NCBI GenBank assembly: GCA_017651425.1 | Contig: JAGCCZ010000002.1 | Span: 1-40,306 of the forward strand | DNA length: 40,306 nt | Origin: Bacteroidales bacterium | Lineage (GTDB): Bacteria > Bacteroidota > Bacteroidia > Bacteroidales > WCHB1-69 | Direction of reading: 5' to 3' | Part shown: positions 6,968 to 16,876 of the stretch, in pieces | Position numbering within the stretch: position 1 is the first letter of the stretch | Layout of the letters: the number at the start of each line of letters is the position of its first letter | Translations under genes and position numbers: made by a program | Notes under the pieces: generated by a model | Databases searched by the model: none | The model's input: only the letters and a program-made list of their open reading frames with translations | Told to the model about the DNA's origin: nothing

Positions 6968-7834
6968 CTATTGCACCGCATAGTCCTCGCGGTACTGTTT
7001 GGGCGTCGTTTTGGTCTCTTTTTTGAAGAACTTGCAGAATGAGGAGGAAGAGGAGAAATTCAGCATTTCGGCGATTTCTCCTACGGGCAGGTTGCTGTAC
7101 ATCAGAAACAGCTTGGCCTGCTGGATGATGCGGCGATGAATCCAATCCATGACGGTCAATCCGCTGGCTTCGCGGATGGTGCAGCCCAGGTGGTTCGGAG
7201 TCAGACACAGACGGTCGGCGTAAAATGCGATGTTGTGCTCTTTGTCGGCATACTGGTTGATCAGAGCGGCAAATTTATGGAAAACCTCCTCTTTTCTGGC
7301 GGACGCTTTGCGGGATGTCTCCTTGGATTCCTTCATGATAAGATTTTGAAGTTCTGACATGATGGAGGCCTGTATGTATCGTACAGATTTCATGGATAAC
7401 GGTTGGCGGCTGACGCTGTGCCTCAGCAGTTGGAAGTATTCCCCCATGAGATCCCAGTCGTCCGCCGAAAGGAGAAGCACCGTGTCCTCCTTGAACGTGA
7501 CATCGGCGGGGAGGTCGCGGAATGAGAAAATCTGGAAGTCGAAGTCCTCGTCTTTCTCCTCTATTTCCATGACAGTGCCTGCTGGCATGACGACCATCAT
7601 TCCTGTCGTAAGACAGTATGGTTTCATGTTAATTATAAATTGGGCGGTGCCTGAAATAATCCGCAACACTCTTCCGTCTTCTATTCTGTATGGTTGACAT
7701 GTCCTCATGAAACTTTTACCGAATTGCATGGCACTCATGACCATCAGCAGTTGGCTGTCGAGGTATTCGCCGTGCTGGTCTCCAGCCATGTGCCCCATGT
7801 TTTGCAGGGTGAGTTCTTTTATTACTTTTGCCAT
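6968..7834 (-). CDS. AraC family transcriptional regulator
   Basis: The protein has 288 residues. The C-terminal 95 residues form the double helix-turn-helix of AraC/XylS proteins: FYADRLCLTPNHLG..IREASG for the first HTH and LPVGEIAEMLNFSSSSSFCKFFKKETKTTPKQYR for the second, with the typical F-x-F-KK-x-G/T-x-TP-x-x-YR ending. The N-terminal 180 residues have a cupin-like pattern (VMPAGTVMEIEEKDEDFDFQIFSF) and would be the ligand-sensing or dimerisation part. The gene is divergent from the giant adhesin gene with 193 bases between them. That gap holds two copies of a TATTGGA direct repeat spaced 21 bp, right before this ATG, fitting autoregulation and control of the adhesin. Confidence 0.9.
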   Translation of the reverse strand: MAKVIKELTLQNMGHMAGDQHGEYLDSQLLMVMSAMQFGKSFMRTCQPYRIEDGRVLRIISGTAQFIINMKPYCLTTGMMVVMPAGTVMEIEEKDEDFDFQIFSFRDLPADVTFKEDTVLLLSADDWDLMGEYFQLLRHSVSRQPLSMKSVRYIQASIMSELQNLIMKESKETSRKASARKEEVFHKFAALINQYADKEHNIAFYADRLCLTPNHLGCTIREASGLTVMDWIHRRIIQQAKLFLMYSNLPVGEIAEMLNFSSSSSFCKFFKKETKTTPKQYREDYAVQ

Positions 7835-7842
7835 AATCGTTG

Positions 7843-7873
7843 TATTGGAACATTTTTACATGTTATTGGACAA
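7843..7873. promoter_or_regulatory. direct repeat, candidate AraC-type operator
   Basis: TATTGGA followed by A/C and CA occurs at 7843 and again at 7864, exactly 21 bp (two helical turns) apart. This is the spacing typical for AraC-family half-sites. A second direct repeat, ATTGTTCTT, occurs at 7892 and 7922, 30 bp apart. Both pairs lie between the divergent AraC and adhesin genes. Confidence 0.4.
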
Positions 7874-7959
7874 CGTGATTTTGGAAAAAACATTGTTCTT
7901 TTGCAAAAAAAAATGTAATGTATTGTTCTTGTAAAAATTTATAGATAACCGACTGGATA

Positions 7960-7989
7960 ATTGTTTTTTAAATCCACGATTTTACTTTG
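7960..7989 (+). promoter_or_regulatory. possible promoter of the adhesin gene
   Basis: ATTG at 7960-7963 and TTACTTTG at 7982-7989 are separated by 18 bp, each one mismatch from the Bacteroidetes -33 (TTTG) and -7 (TAnnTTTG) boxes. The leader to the ATG at 8028 would be about 33 bases and is AT-rich. Confidence 0.35.
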
Positions 7990-8027
7990 TATGCTGAAAT
8001 TATTTTTCAATTTTATTTAATATTAAA

Positions 8028-11000
8028 ATGCTTATGAAAAGATTTTTCCTTTTTGCAGTGATGGGCCTTGCCATCCTGTCCGGCTTTGCGCCGAAGTTGC
8101 AGTCGCAGACCGTTTGGGACGGTACTGCCGATGTCACATGGTATGATGCCACCCAGACGTCATTTGACATTTACACATCCGAGCAATTGGCCGGTGTGGC
8201 CCAGTTGGTGAACAACGGCACCACAACATTCAGTGGTGTCACGTTGAATCTGGCGGGCGATCTGTGGCTGAACAGCACAGGGGATTCCACCAACAACTGG
8301 GTGCCTATTGGCGGCGGTTCCCCCACAGGCGAGTCGCCCAGCACGGGCAACGCCTTCAAGGGTAATTTCAACGGCCACGGTCACACGATCTACAATCTGT
8401 ATTGCGACAAGGGCAGCACCTTCCATGCCGGCTTGTTCTGTGCCTTGGAGAACCCCTGCACCATAGATTCTTTAGTGCTCGTTAACCCTGTGCTGAAGTC
8501 AAGAGGTATGATGGGGTGTATTGCGGGCTTCCCAAGAGGCAGCTCCTCTGTGTATGTTCGTTACTGTCTGGTGATTAATGCCCGCATTGTGGGTGAGAAC
8601 ACCTCCGGCAGCAACAATATCGGCGGTATTTTCGGTGCCACCTATCCCAACAGCGGCAACACCTATATTGAGAATTGCGGTGTGACGGGAAGTATCACGG
8701 GTTATTATCCCGCCGGCGTGAGCGGCAATGCGGAGCGTGCAAATATCACCAACTTCTATTTCGCCGGCACCCTTACCCCATACGGTTCCAACTACGGTGG
8801 TGTGACCGCCCACAGCGGCAACCACACCAACTGCTATTCCTATTCTGTGGTGAATGGTTCAATATCCCAATCCTCAGCCTCTTCCAACGGCACGGCCGTT
8901 ACGCAGGCCGAGATGCAGTCTGCCCAGATGATTGCAAATTTGGGTTCCGCTTTCCAGATGGACAACGGCGTCAATGGCGGCTATCCGATCATGTCCTATA
9001 TGCCGGGCATAACTCCTGTTCTGTCTGAGATTTGCCTTGGCGAGTCGGTTGTGCTGACCGCCTACGGCTACGATTCCTATCTGTGGAACACGGGTGCCAC
9101 TTCTGAAAGCATCACCGTGTCTCCCACGACCACTACAGCCTATACGGTAAACTGCACCCTGAATGGGGTCAGCTATACGAATACCGCCACCGTGACGGTT
9201 CACCCGCAGGCCATAATCTCCGCTATGGTGATGGCAGGCAGCGATGGCCAGGTTCACGGTACCGTCACCCCCGACACCTCCTATGTGACCTGCATGGGCT
9301 CGGATGTCATCACCCTCACCGTGATCCCCGAAGCAGGCTATCGTGTGGAGATGGTCACGCTGAACAGCAATGTCGTCTATGGCGATGTCTTCGGCCCCGG
9401 AACGCAGGTCCTCACGATAGACCCGAACGGTACATTAGGCGAGGTGAAGATCTATCTCTCCAAGTGCGCCATCGTCACCTTGCCCTACACCGACGATTTC
9501 GAGGCATACGCATCCAGCCAGGTGCCGGAATGCTACACCAAGATTTCCAGCACCAGTTATCCGTATGTCTATAATTCCACCACTTATGCCCATGGCGGTT
9601 CCAAGTGTTTATATACTTATATGAGCAGCACTTCAAACGACTATTTCATGGTGCTGCCCAAGATTTTTGATGTCAGCACCTACCCGATGAGTTCACTGAT
9701 GATCTCCTTCTGGGCAAGGTTTTCCAATGTGTCCAACTCCCTCACGGTCGGTGTGATGTCGGATCCCAACGATGCTTCCACATTCACCGCAATCGGGACG
9801 GTGCAATCGTCCACGGCCAACACCTATGAGCAATATACGGTCTATTTCGGCAATGTGAACGACACTCATCCCTATATCGCATTCAAGATGAACTGCGGAT
9901 CCACCTACACCTACATCTATGTGGATGATATCACGGTGGACGTGGCCCCGACCTGTTCTCCGGTGATGCACCTCGTGGCTGACAATATCTATGGCACGAA
10001 CGCCTCCCTGCATTGGGATGCCAATGTCGTGGGCACAGCATACAACTACCTGATTACGGTTGTGGATGACGCCACGCAAATCACAACGACCTATACCACC
10101 ACGGAGACCTCGTATGTGTTGATGGGACTCAATGAGCAGACCTCCTACACTGTCACGGTGCAGCCCGACTGCGGTGGCGGTGATTTAGGTGCTGCGACCA
10201 CTGTTTCTTTCACCACACCTTGTGTTGCCCCTATCGAGGTGATCAACAACAGCTATCCCGCTTCCACCTATTCTACCGAGGGTAACCACTTCCCGACGGC
10301 CAACCACTATGTCAATTCCTACACCGAACAGATCTACTTCCCTGGAGATTTGGACAACACGGCAGCTGAATTCAGCGGCATCTCTTTCCAATACAATATT
10401 TCCACCGTCATCACCAGAACATTGGACATCTACATGGCTCATACAGCCGACACCGCCTTCGTGCAGAACACGTGGGCCACACCGTTAGACAGCTATGTGC
10501 ATGTCTATTCAGGTCCTGTCTCCTTCAATTATAATGGACCTAACCGTTGGGTGGAGATTCCGTTCGACACCAACTTCTATTATAATGGTTATGACAACCT
10601 TTTGCTGATTGTGAACGATATCACGGGCAGCAGCTACAACAATAGCAACTCCAAGTTCTACACCATTGACAATCCCACCAATCGTTCACAGTGCGAATAT
10701 AACAATGATGCGAATGTCAACTGGGGTGTCAACAACAAGCCGGCTACCGGACGTTTGCACACGCAGGTGAACAATATCCGTCTGACCGCTTGCGATGTGG
10801 TGACCTGCATCGCCCCGAACACCCTGCAGCTGGTTGCTTCTGATGCCAGTTCCGGTGAGATTACCTGGGTGAACCCGAATACCACTTCCAACTGTGAGAT
10901 TGAGTACAAGGAGGAGGGCGACGCCAACTGGATTTCCACGGGTACCGTCTCCGGCACCGACTATATCCTCTCCGGCTTGACAGCCAACACCGTCTATACT

Positions 11001-14000
11001 GTCCGTGTGCGTGCTATTTGCAGCGCCAACGATATGAGCGACTGGTCTGAAACCTTGACATTCCGCACCGAATGCGAGGCAATTCTGACACTTCCCTACA
11101 CGCAGAATTTCGATAGTGACACGTATGGTTCCGGCAATGATGCCTATATATACTGCTGGGACCGCCTCACCACGGATCCTTCCAAGCCTGTCCAGATGTA
11201 TCCGACTTCCGCAGCGCATACTACGCCTAACGCCATACGCTTCTTCGATGGCGCCAACGTCACCAATATAGCCATCATGCCCAAGGTGGACGAGAGCATC
11301 AGTCTGAACCAGCTGCAGGTCTCTTTCTGGGTGCGCAGCACCTCTTCCACCGCCCCTGTGATTCTCGAGTTGGGTGTGATGACTGACAAGAGCGACGCGA
11401 CCACTTTCGAGGTTTTGGACACGATTCCCGCTCCTTATTTGCCGAATGACCAATACACCCTTGTGGAATATTCTCTTGCAGACTACATGGGATATGGTCA
11501 TTACATCGCTTTCCGTGCCAGCAACGGCAACGGTGGCAACAACCTCCGTCTGGATGATGTGAACCTCGATTACATCCCAGTGTGCCTGCATCCGGTCAAT
11601 CTGGCAGTCGATTCCGTCACTTCCGAGACAGCCTCTTTCCATTGGACGGAAGACGGTACTGCCACCAGCTGGATTGTGGAATACGGCCCCGCCGGCTTTA
11701 CACTGGGTCAGGGTACCGTCGAGAATGCCAACGATACTGCCTATACCATCTTCAACCTGAATCCGAACACGGAATATGATGTGTATGTCTATGCCGACTG
11801 CGGTGCCAATTTCATCAGCACCCCGATCAGTATCTCATTGCGGACCGATTGCGGACCGATCATGCAGCTTCCTTACACGGAAGATTTCGAGACAGGGTTG
11901 TACAATACGGGCATGTATAATGACGGCTCTGCCAACCAACAGAGATATATCGCCTGCTGGAACCGTTTGGCTTCCAATGACGCGCACCATGTCTATATCG
12001 CCAATAGCACCACCTATTCGAACAGCGGTACGTACTACATGGACTTCCACTGGACGCCCAGCTGTTATAACATCGCTATTGCGCCTGAACTGGATCAGAA
12101 TTTTGATGTGAGCCAGCTGATGGTTAATTTCTGGGCTTGCAAGAGCGGCTCTGCCGGAATGCTGGAGGTGGGTGTGATGACCGACAAGACGGCAGACTCC
12201 ACGTTTGTGCCGATTGACACCATCGACCTCTCCGCCATGGCCAACTACGCATACGCTGAACAGTTTGTGAAGTTCAACAACTACACGGGCAACGGCAAGT
12301 ACATTGCCTTCCGTGTCTCCAACGCCCCCAGCAGCGGCTACTACATTGATGACCTCATTATCGACTATGCACCGGACTGCTCTCCTGTGCAGAGTGTGAC
12401 CGTTTCGGATATCACTGGCACCTCTGCCGTCATTACCTGGGCACCGGGCGTTTTCGGCACTGTGGATTCCTACACCTTGGAGTATTCCGAAGGAGGTCAG
12501 AACAACTGGATCTCTGCCGGCAACCTCACTTCCACCACCTATCTGTTGGGCAACCTCGACCACTCCACCTATTACGATGTCCGTGTCCAGTCCAACTGTG
12601 ACGATGGCACTTCAGGTGGATGGGTGATGGAATCCTTCCGTACCAATTGCCTGGTGGGCGGCGATGTCACCATTGGCGACGGCACCTCCACCAACAGCTA
12701 TCTGCCCACATACGGTTACTACAATTATTCTTACACCCAGCAAATCTTCTTGGCCACGGAAATGGGTGCTGCAAAGACTTTGGAGTCTGTGACCTTTGAT
12801 ATGTCTGCCCATGCGGTGGATCGTAACATCAAGATCTACCTGATGCATACTACAGAGAGCACCAACTCTTCGTGGATTCCCGCCACGACAGCTCAGCTGG
12901 TCTATTCCGGCATGCCGACACTGCAAGTGGGGCTCAACACCTTCAACTTCTCCACACCGTTCCAGTATAACGGTGCCGACAACTTGGCGTTGATTGTGGT
13001 TGATGAGACCGGCTCCTTCTCCAGTGGCAACACATGGCGCACGCACACGGCGCCTTTTGGAGCTTCCCGCTATGTCTATCAGGATGGCAGCCCTTATAGC
13101 ACCGCTTCCACACCTTCCAGTGGATACACCACCACTTCCCGTAACAATGTCATCTTCGGTTCACCGTGCGACACGACCACGACCTGTGTGGCTCCGTATG
13201 TCAGCATTACTGGCATTACAAGTGATGCTGCCGTTGTGACCTGGGTACCCGGCTATATGGAGTCCGCTTGGGAACTTGAATATCGTCCGCTTTCCGACAC
13301 CAACTGGATCAGTGTCGGATCTGTCTATTCCATGTCGGAGTTGATTTCCGGTCTGAATCCGAACACTCCTTATAAGGTTCGTATGCGCTCCGACTGCGGT
13401 GGGGGAGAGTACAGTTTGTGGACAGAAGCCAACTTCACGACGGCCTGCGGTGCGTTCACCGTCACCCAGACCGACCCGTGGACGGAGAACTTTGAGAACA
13501 ACCCGACAATGACATGCTTTGACACTCCTGTCACCTATACGAATGGCAGCAACACCTATCCCAAGACGTTGAGCTATGGCGATGCTGCCCATTCCGCACC
13601 TTACACCATCGAGTTCAAGGGAACCAACAACATGTTGGTGCTTCCTGAATTCACCAATGATATCCACGACCTGCGCATGTCCTTCTGGGCTACCAGTTGG
13701 GGCGTGACCACTACTGCGGTTGTCGGTGTGATCACCGATATTACCGACACCTCCACCTTTGAGGTGTTGGGTGATGCCGGCACTCCCGGACCGCGCGGAG
13801 GCTCCGGCGGCGGTAACGGTGCCTTCATGGGTCCGTTTGACTTCAACAATGTGCTGGCCTCATCCGGTCGTATCGCCATTCTCTTCTCTGGGACAACCGC
13901 CAGCGATGCCGGTTGGAACCTGGATGACTTCACCGTTGAGCTGATCCCCAGCTGCTCCGCTCCCGCCCATACGTCTGTCATCGTAAGCAATGTGGATGCC

Positions 14001-16436
14001 AACAGCGCCGAAGTCTCCTTTACCGATGACGATGCCAGCCACAGCAGCTGGATCATCTACTATGGCGAAACGGGTACTCCCACAACCAACTGGAGCTCGA
14101 TGACGGTGAACACCACCACGGGCAATGTCCTGACCGGACTCAACTCCAACACGAACTATTCGTTGTATGTGCTGACCCTCTGTAACGGTGTGGAGGGCGA
14201 TGACCAGACTAACACAGTGAACTTCACCACGACCACAATCCCGGGTTCATTGCCTTTGTTTGTTGATTTTGAGGATGCCACCGAAAATCAACAATGGGGC
14301 ATCATTAACGGTACGCAGACCAACAAGTGGTACATCGGTGCACCGACCAACACGACCAGTGAGGTCAACAACACGGTGGGTGGCACGAATGGCCTGTATA
14401 TCTCCAATGACAATGGTGCCACCAATGCTTATTCCAGCACCGAGACCCGCGTGTATGCCTACAGAGATGTGCTCATCCCGGATGGAACCACTGAACTGGT
14501 GCTCTCCTTTGATTGGAAGGCACAGGGTGGTCTTTACAACTATGAATTCCTGCGTGTCTATTGGCTGGAGCCCAGCGCGAACATCACTGCAGGAAACAAT
14601 CCTCCCGGAGGTCTTGATGCCAGCGCACAACCCGGCAACTATGGTCCTAACGCCACCGAACACTGGCTGTCGCAACACAGTAGCTGGCAGCATCAGGAGA
14701 TGGTGATTTCCGCTGACCAGTTTGCAGGTATGGGTGTCGGTGACAAGGTCTATCGCTTGGCCTTCCACTGGAGAAACACCTCTTATTCCAGCCAGCCGCC
14801 TGCCGCAGTCGATAATATCGAATTGCGTGCTATCACCTGTGCTACACCTACGAGCCTTGCTGTGAGCAATGTGGGTGAGAATGATGCTACCGTGTCTTGG
14901 GTCGGCAATGCCGACTCCTACGGTGTCACTATCACCTCCACTGCTGGTGTGGACTATCAGACAACCACCTCTAACTCTTTGGTGCTGACCGGCCTGAATG
15001 CCAGCACTTCCTATCAGGTGACGGTGAGGGCGTACTGTGGTTCCGATTCCTCGATGGTTTCTCAATCGCTCAGCTTCACCACCGCCTGTGGCGCGATTTC
15101 CGTGGCTACGACACCGTGGACCAGTGATTTTGAGGGCACAGACGATCAATATCTCAACTGCTGGGTTTCCGCTTCCACAGGTTATCGTAACGGACACACC
15201 TATCCGCATATCGAGCCTAACTCCGTCATTGCCTACACGGGCACACATGCTCTGGAAGTGGCTTTCGGCAATATTGTGACCGCCCTGCCGCTCTTTGTGG
15301 AAGATCTCAGCACCCTGCAGGTCTCCTTCTGGGCCAAGACCAACAACTACAGCAGCGACAACCCTGTGATGGAATTGGGTTATATTACCAACCCTAACGA
15401 TTCCTCCACTTTCGTTTCGTTGCAGACATTGTCGGGCAGCACTTATACACAGACTACGAGAACGTTTGCCGATCTCGCCGGCCTGAACCTGCCGAACACT
15501 ACGCGCATTGCCTTCCGTTATATCCTTCCGACCAGCTCATCCCTCTCTTCCTGGTATATTGATGATATTGAGGTGTCGGTTGCCAACCCGGCTGATATTT
15601 GCTACACGCCTACCAATCTGGTTGTTGCACCTGCCACCATCACGCAGACATCTGCTACAGCCACTTGGACTCCCGGTGGTACCGAGACCTCCTGGAACGT
15701 GCAGTACAAGGCTGTTTCCGCCAGCACTTGGCAGAGCGCCACGGCTACCACGGCTTCCTACACCATGACGGGTCTCACCGCCAATACCGCTTATCAGGTG
15801 CGCGTACAGGCAGTTTGCGATGTCGATGAGACCAGCGCCTGGACGAACTCTACCTCCTTCACTACAGCGAATGACGACACGCCTACCTGTCCGGCTCCGA
15901 TCAACCTGACGGCTGCGTTGGATGACAACAACCACACCACGGTCATCCTGACATGGCAGCAGGAGCCTAACACGGCTTCCGAATGGCAGATCAAGTACCG
16001 CCAGACTACGGAAACAGATTGGAGCACAGTCACGGCCACCGCTACCACTTACACGTTGGCCGACCTCGTGCCCAATGTAATCTACGAGTTTAACGTGGTG
16101 GCGCACTGCACCAATGGCTTGATCAGCGATCCTTCCAATACGGTGATTATCCAAACCGATGATGTGGGCATCCAGGACTATTTGGCCAAGAGCGTCAACC
16201 TCTATCCGAACCCGGCTACGGAGATGGTCTCTGTGGCAGTGAGCGATGCCAACATCCAGATTACCGGCGTGGAGGTCTATAACGTGTATGGTCAATTAAT
16301 CAATGCGGAGATGCAATGCATGGCATCTCTACAGAATCGCACCATCATCAACGTCAGCGGTCTGGCCAACGGCATGTATTTCGTGCGTGTCACGACTGAC
16401 AGCGGGGTGGTGACGAAGAACTTCGTGAAGAGATAA
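8028..16436 (+). CDS. giant T9SS-secreted multidomain adhesin-like surface protein
   Basis: The protein has 2802 residues. A signal peptide ends near residue 27 (two candidate ATGs, 8028 and 8034). Residues 30-320 form a GLUG-like beta-helix region (AGVAQLVNNGTTTFSG, NFNGHGHTIYNLYC). Residues about 335-395 resemble an Ig-like domain (CLGESVVLTAYG). Then follow MAM/cleaved-adhesin (choice-of-anchor J) modules beginning with LPYT-x-DF or a related block near 485, 1022, 1281, 1817, 2073 and 2360. A different module with the pattern NSY/STY...TQQI(Y/F) occurs near 745 and 1548. At least nine fibronectin III units start with a C-x-x-P motif near 643, 927, 1186, 1451, 1720, 1976, 2271, 2525 and 2621. 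The last 80 residues (LYPNPATEMVSV ... GMYFVRV) are a type A T9SS sorting domain. No catalytic domain is seen, so adhesion or matrix binding is inferred. Confidence 0.93.
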   Translation: MLMKRFFLFAVMGLAILSGFAPKLQSQTVWDGTADVTWYDATQTSFDIYTSEQLAGVAQLVNNGTTTFSGVTLNLAGDLWLNSTGDSTNNWVPIGGGSPTGESPSTGNAFKGNFNGHGHTIYNLYCDKGSTFHAGLFCALENPCTIDSLVLVNPVLKSRGMMGCIAGFPRGSSSVYVRYCLVINARIVGENTSGSNNIGGIFGATYPNSGNTYIENCGVTGSITGYYPAGVSGNAERANITNFYFAGTLTPYGSNYGGVTAHSGNHTNCYSYSVVNGSISQSSASSNGTAVTQAEMQSAQMIANLGSAFQMDNGVNGGYPIMSYMPGITPVLSEICLGESVVLTAYGYDSYLWNTGATSESITVSPTTTTAYTVNCTLNGVSYTNTATVTVHPQAIISAMVMAGSDGQVHGTVTPDTSYVTCMGSDVITLTVIPEAGYRVEMVTLNSNVVYGDVFGPGTQVLTIDPNGTLGEVKIYLSKCAIVTLPYTDDFEAYASSQVPECYTKISSTSYPYVYNSTTYAHGGSKCLYTYMSSTSNDYFMVLPKIFDVSTYPMSSLMISFWARFSNVSNSLTVGVMSDPNDASTFTAIGTVQSSTANTYEQYTVYFGNVNDTHPYIAFKMNCGSTYTYIYVDDITVDVAPTCSPVMHLVADNIYGTNASLHWDANVVGTAYNYLITVVDDATQITTTYTTTETSYVLMGLNEQTSYTVTVQPDCGGGDLGAATTVSFTTPCVAPIEVINNSYPASTYSTEGNHFPTANHYVNSYTEQIYFPGDLDNTAAEFSGISFQYNISTVITRTLDIYMAHTADTAFVQNTWATPLDSYVHVYSGPVSFNYNGPNRWVEIPFDTNFYYNGYDNLLLIVNDITGSSYNNSNSKFYTIDNPTNRSQCEYNNDANVNWGVNNKPATGRLHTQVNNIRLTACDVVTCIAPNTLQLVASDASSGEITWVNPNTTSNCEIEYKEEGDANWISTGTVSGTDYILSGLTANTVYTVRVRAICSANDMSDWSETLTFRTECEAILTLPYTQNFDSDTYGSGNDAYIYCWDRLTTDPSKPVQMYPTSAAHTTPNAIRFFDGANVTNIAIMPKVDESISLNQLQVSFWVRSTSSTAPVILELGVMTDKSDATTFEVLDTIPAPYLPNDQYTLVEYSLADYMGYGHYIAFRASNGNGGNNLRLDDVNLDYIPVCLHPVNLAVDSVTSETASFHWTEDGTATSWIVEYGPAGFTLGQGTVENANDTAYTIFNLNPNTEYDVYVYADCGANFISTPISISLRTDCGPIMQLPYTEDFETGLYNTGMYNDGSANQQRYIACWNRLASNDAHHVYIANSTTYSNSGTYYMDFHWTPSCYNIAIAPELDQNFDVSQLMVNFWACKSGSAGMLEVGVMTDKTADSTFVPIDTIDLSAMANYAYAEQFVKFNNYTGNGKYIAFRVSNAPSSGYYIDDLIIDYAPDCSPVQSVTVSDITGTSAVITWAPGVFGTVDSYTLEYSEGGQNNWISAGNLTSTTYLLGNLDHSTYYDVRVQSNCDDGTSGGWVMESFRTNCLVGGDVTIGDGTSTNSYLPTYGYYNYSYTQQIFLATEMGAAKTLESVTFDMSAHAVDRNIKIYLMHTTESTNSSWIPATTAQLVYSGMPTLQVGLNTFNFSTPFQYNGADNLALIVVDETGSFSSGNTWRTHTAPFGASRYVYQDGSPYSTASTPSSGYTTTSRNNVIFGSPCDTTTTCVAPYVSITGITSDAAVVTWVPGYMESAWELEYRPLSDTNWISVGSVYSMSELISGLNPNTPYKVRMRSDCGGGEYSLWTEANFTTACGAFTVTQTDPWTENFENNPTMTCFDTPVTYTNGSNTYPKTLSYGDAAHSAPYTIEFKGTNNMLVLPEFTNDIHDLRMSFWATSWGVTTTAVVGVITDITDTSTFEVLGDAGTPGPRGGSGGGNGAFMGPFDFNNVLASSGRIAILFSGTTASDAGWNLDDFTVELIPSCSAPAHTSVIVSNVDANSAEVSFTDDDASHSSWIIYYGETGTPTTNWSSMTVNTTTGNVLTGLNSNTNYSLYVLTLCNGVEGDDQTNTVNFTTTTIPGSLPLFVDFEDATENQQWGIINGTQTNKWYIGAPTNTTSEVNNTVGGTNGLYISNDNGATNAYSSTETRVYAYRDVLIPDGTTELVLSFDWKAQGGLYNYEFLRVYWLEPSANITAGNNPPGGLDASAQPGNYGPNATEHWLSQHSSWQHQEMVISADQFAGMGVGDKVYRLAFHWRNTSYSSQPPAAVDNIELRAITCATPTSLAVSNVGENDATVSWVGNADSYGVTITSTAGVDYQTTTSNSLVLTGLNASTSYQVTVRAYCGSDSSMVSQSLSFTTACGAISVATTPWTSDFEGTDDQYLNCWVSASTGYRNGHTYPHIEPNSVIAYTGTHALEVAFGNIVTALPLFVEDLSTLQVSFWAKTNNYSSDNPVMELGYITNPNDSSTFVSLQTLSGSTYTQTTRTFADLAGLNLPNTTRIAFRYILPTSSSLSSWYIDDIEVSVANPADICYTPTNLVVAPATITQTSATATWTPGGTETSWNVQYKAVSASTWQSATATTASYTMTGLTANTAYQVRVQAVCDVDETSAWTNSTSFTTANDDTPTCPAPINLTAALDDNNHTTVILTWQQEPNTASEWQIKYRQTTETDWSTVTATATTYTLADLVPNVIYEFNVVAHCTNGLISDPSNTVIIQTDDVGIQDYLAKSVNLYPNPATEMVSVAVSDANIQITGVEVYNVYGQLINAEMQCMASLQNRTIINVSGLANGMYFVRVTTDSGVVTKNFVKR

Positions 16437-16443
16437 TAGGAGG

Positions 16444-16492
16444 AATCCGCGTCCTCGCGGATTCTTAAAACCAATCTGCGGGGACGCAGATT
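16444..16492. repeat. twin sister hairpins after the adhesin gene
   Basis: Two perfect 8-bp stems with 4-base loops occur at 16444-16463 (AATCCGCG-tcct-CGCGGATT) and 16473-16492 (AATCTGCG-ggga-CGCAGATT). They share one skeleton, and the single difference in the stem is compensated on the other arm (C-G versus T-A). The two loops can pair with each other. They start seven bases after the adhesin stop and precede a third, terminator-like hairpin. Confidence 0.75.
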
Positions 16493-16503
16493 GCACCAAG
16501 CAA

Positions 16504-16542
16504 GCGTGCGGCTTCGGGTAACCGGGGCCGCACGCTTTTTTT
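16504..16542 (+). terminator. intrinsic terminator of the adhesin gene
   Basis: A 9-bp stem GCGTGCGGC / GCCGCACGC with a 14-base loop is followed by seven consecutive T residues. It lies about 70 bases after the adhesin stop codon, correctly oriented for that gene. Confidence 0.85.
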
Positions 16543-16582
16543 GGGGAGGGATATCTGTTGGCATAAATCAGGGCATTATTTG

Positions 16583-16760
16583 GGCGTGCCGGCGCGGCGG
16601 TGAGAAATGTATCCATAATTGCGCACGCCATCCAATGCCGCCGCGCCGTCGGGCTTTCCGTTCCAATGATTTTGGCTTGGAACCCACCACCATTCCGCGA
16701 GACGCGAAGCGTCAAGCGGAACCTCCGTCTCGCAGGGAACGCATTCCCGCCAAAATCATT
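16583..16760. other. GC-rich structured non-coding stretch
   Basis: No convincing gene is present between the terminator and uvrB. This part holds several exact inverted repeats: GGCGCGGCGG at 16591 with its complement at 16638, GGCGTGC at 16583 with its complement at 16623 (crossing the first pair), AATGATTTTGGC at 16665 with its complement at 16749, and a GACGC-gaa-GCGTC hairpin between the last two. Open frames across it are GC-driven and lack family resemblance. It could be a structured RNA or an old repeat element. Confidence 0.5.
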
Positions 16761-16876
16761 TCCACTGCAATCCCTCACGCATGTTCGTCGAACCCCACAC
16801 CCATTTCGCGGCGAGCAACGCACACCCTCGTCTCAACGTTCTCCCGCGCCGCGATTTTCCCGCGCACCGTCCCGTT

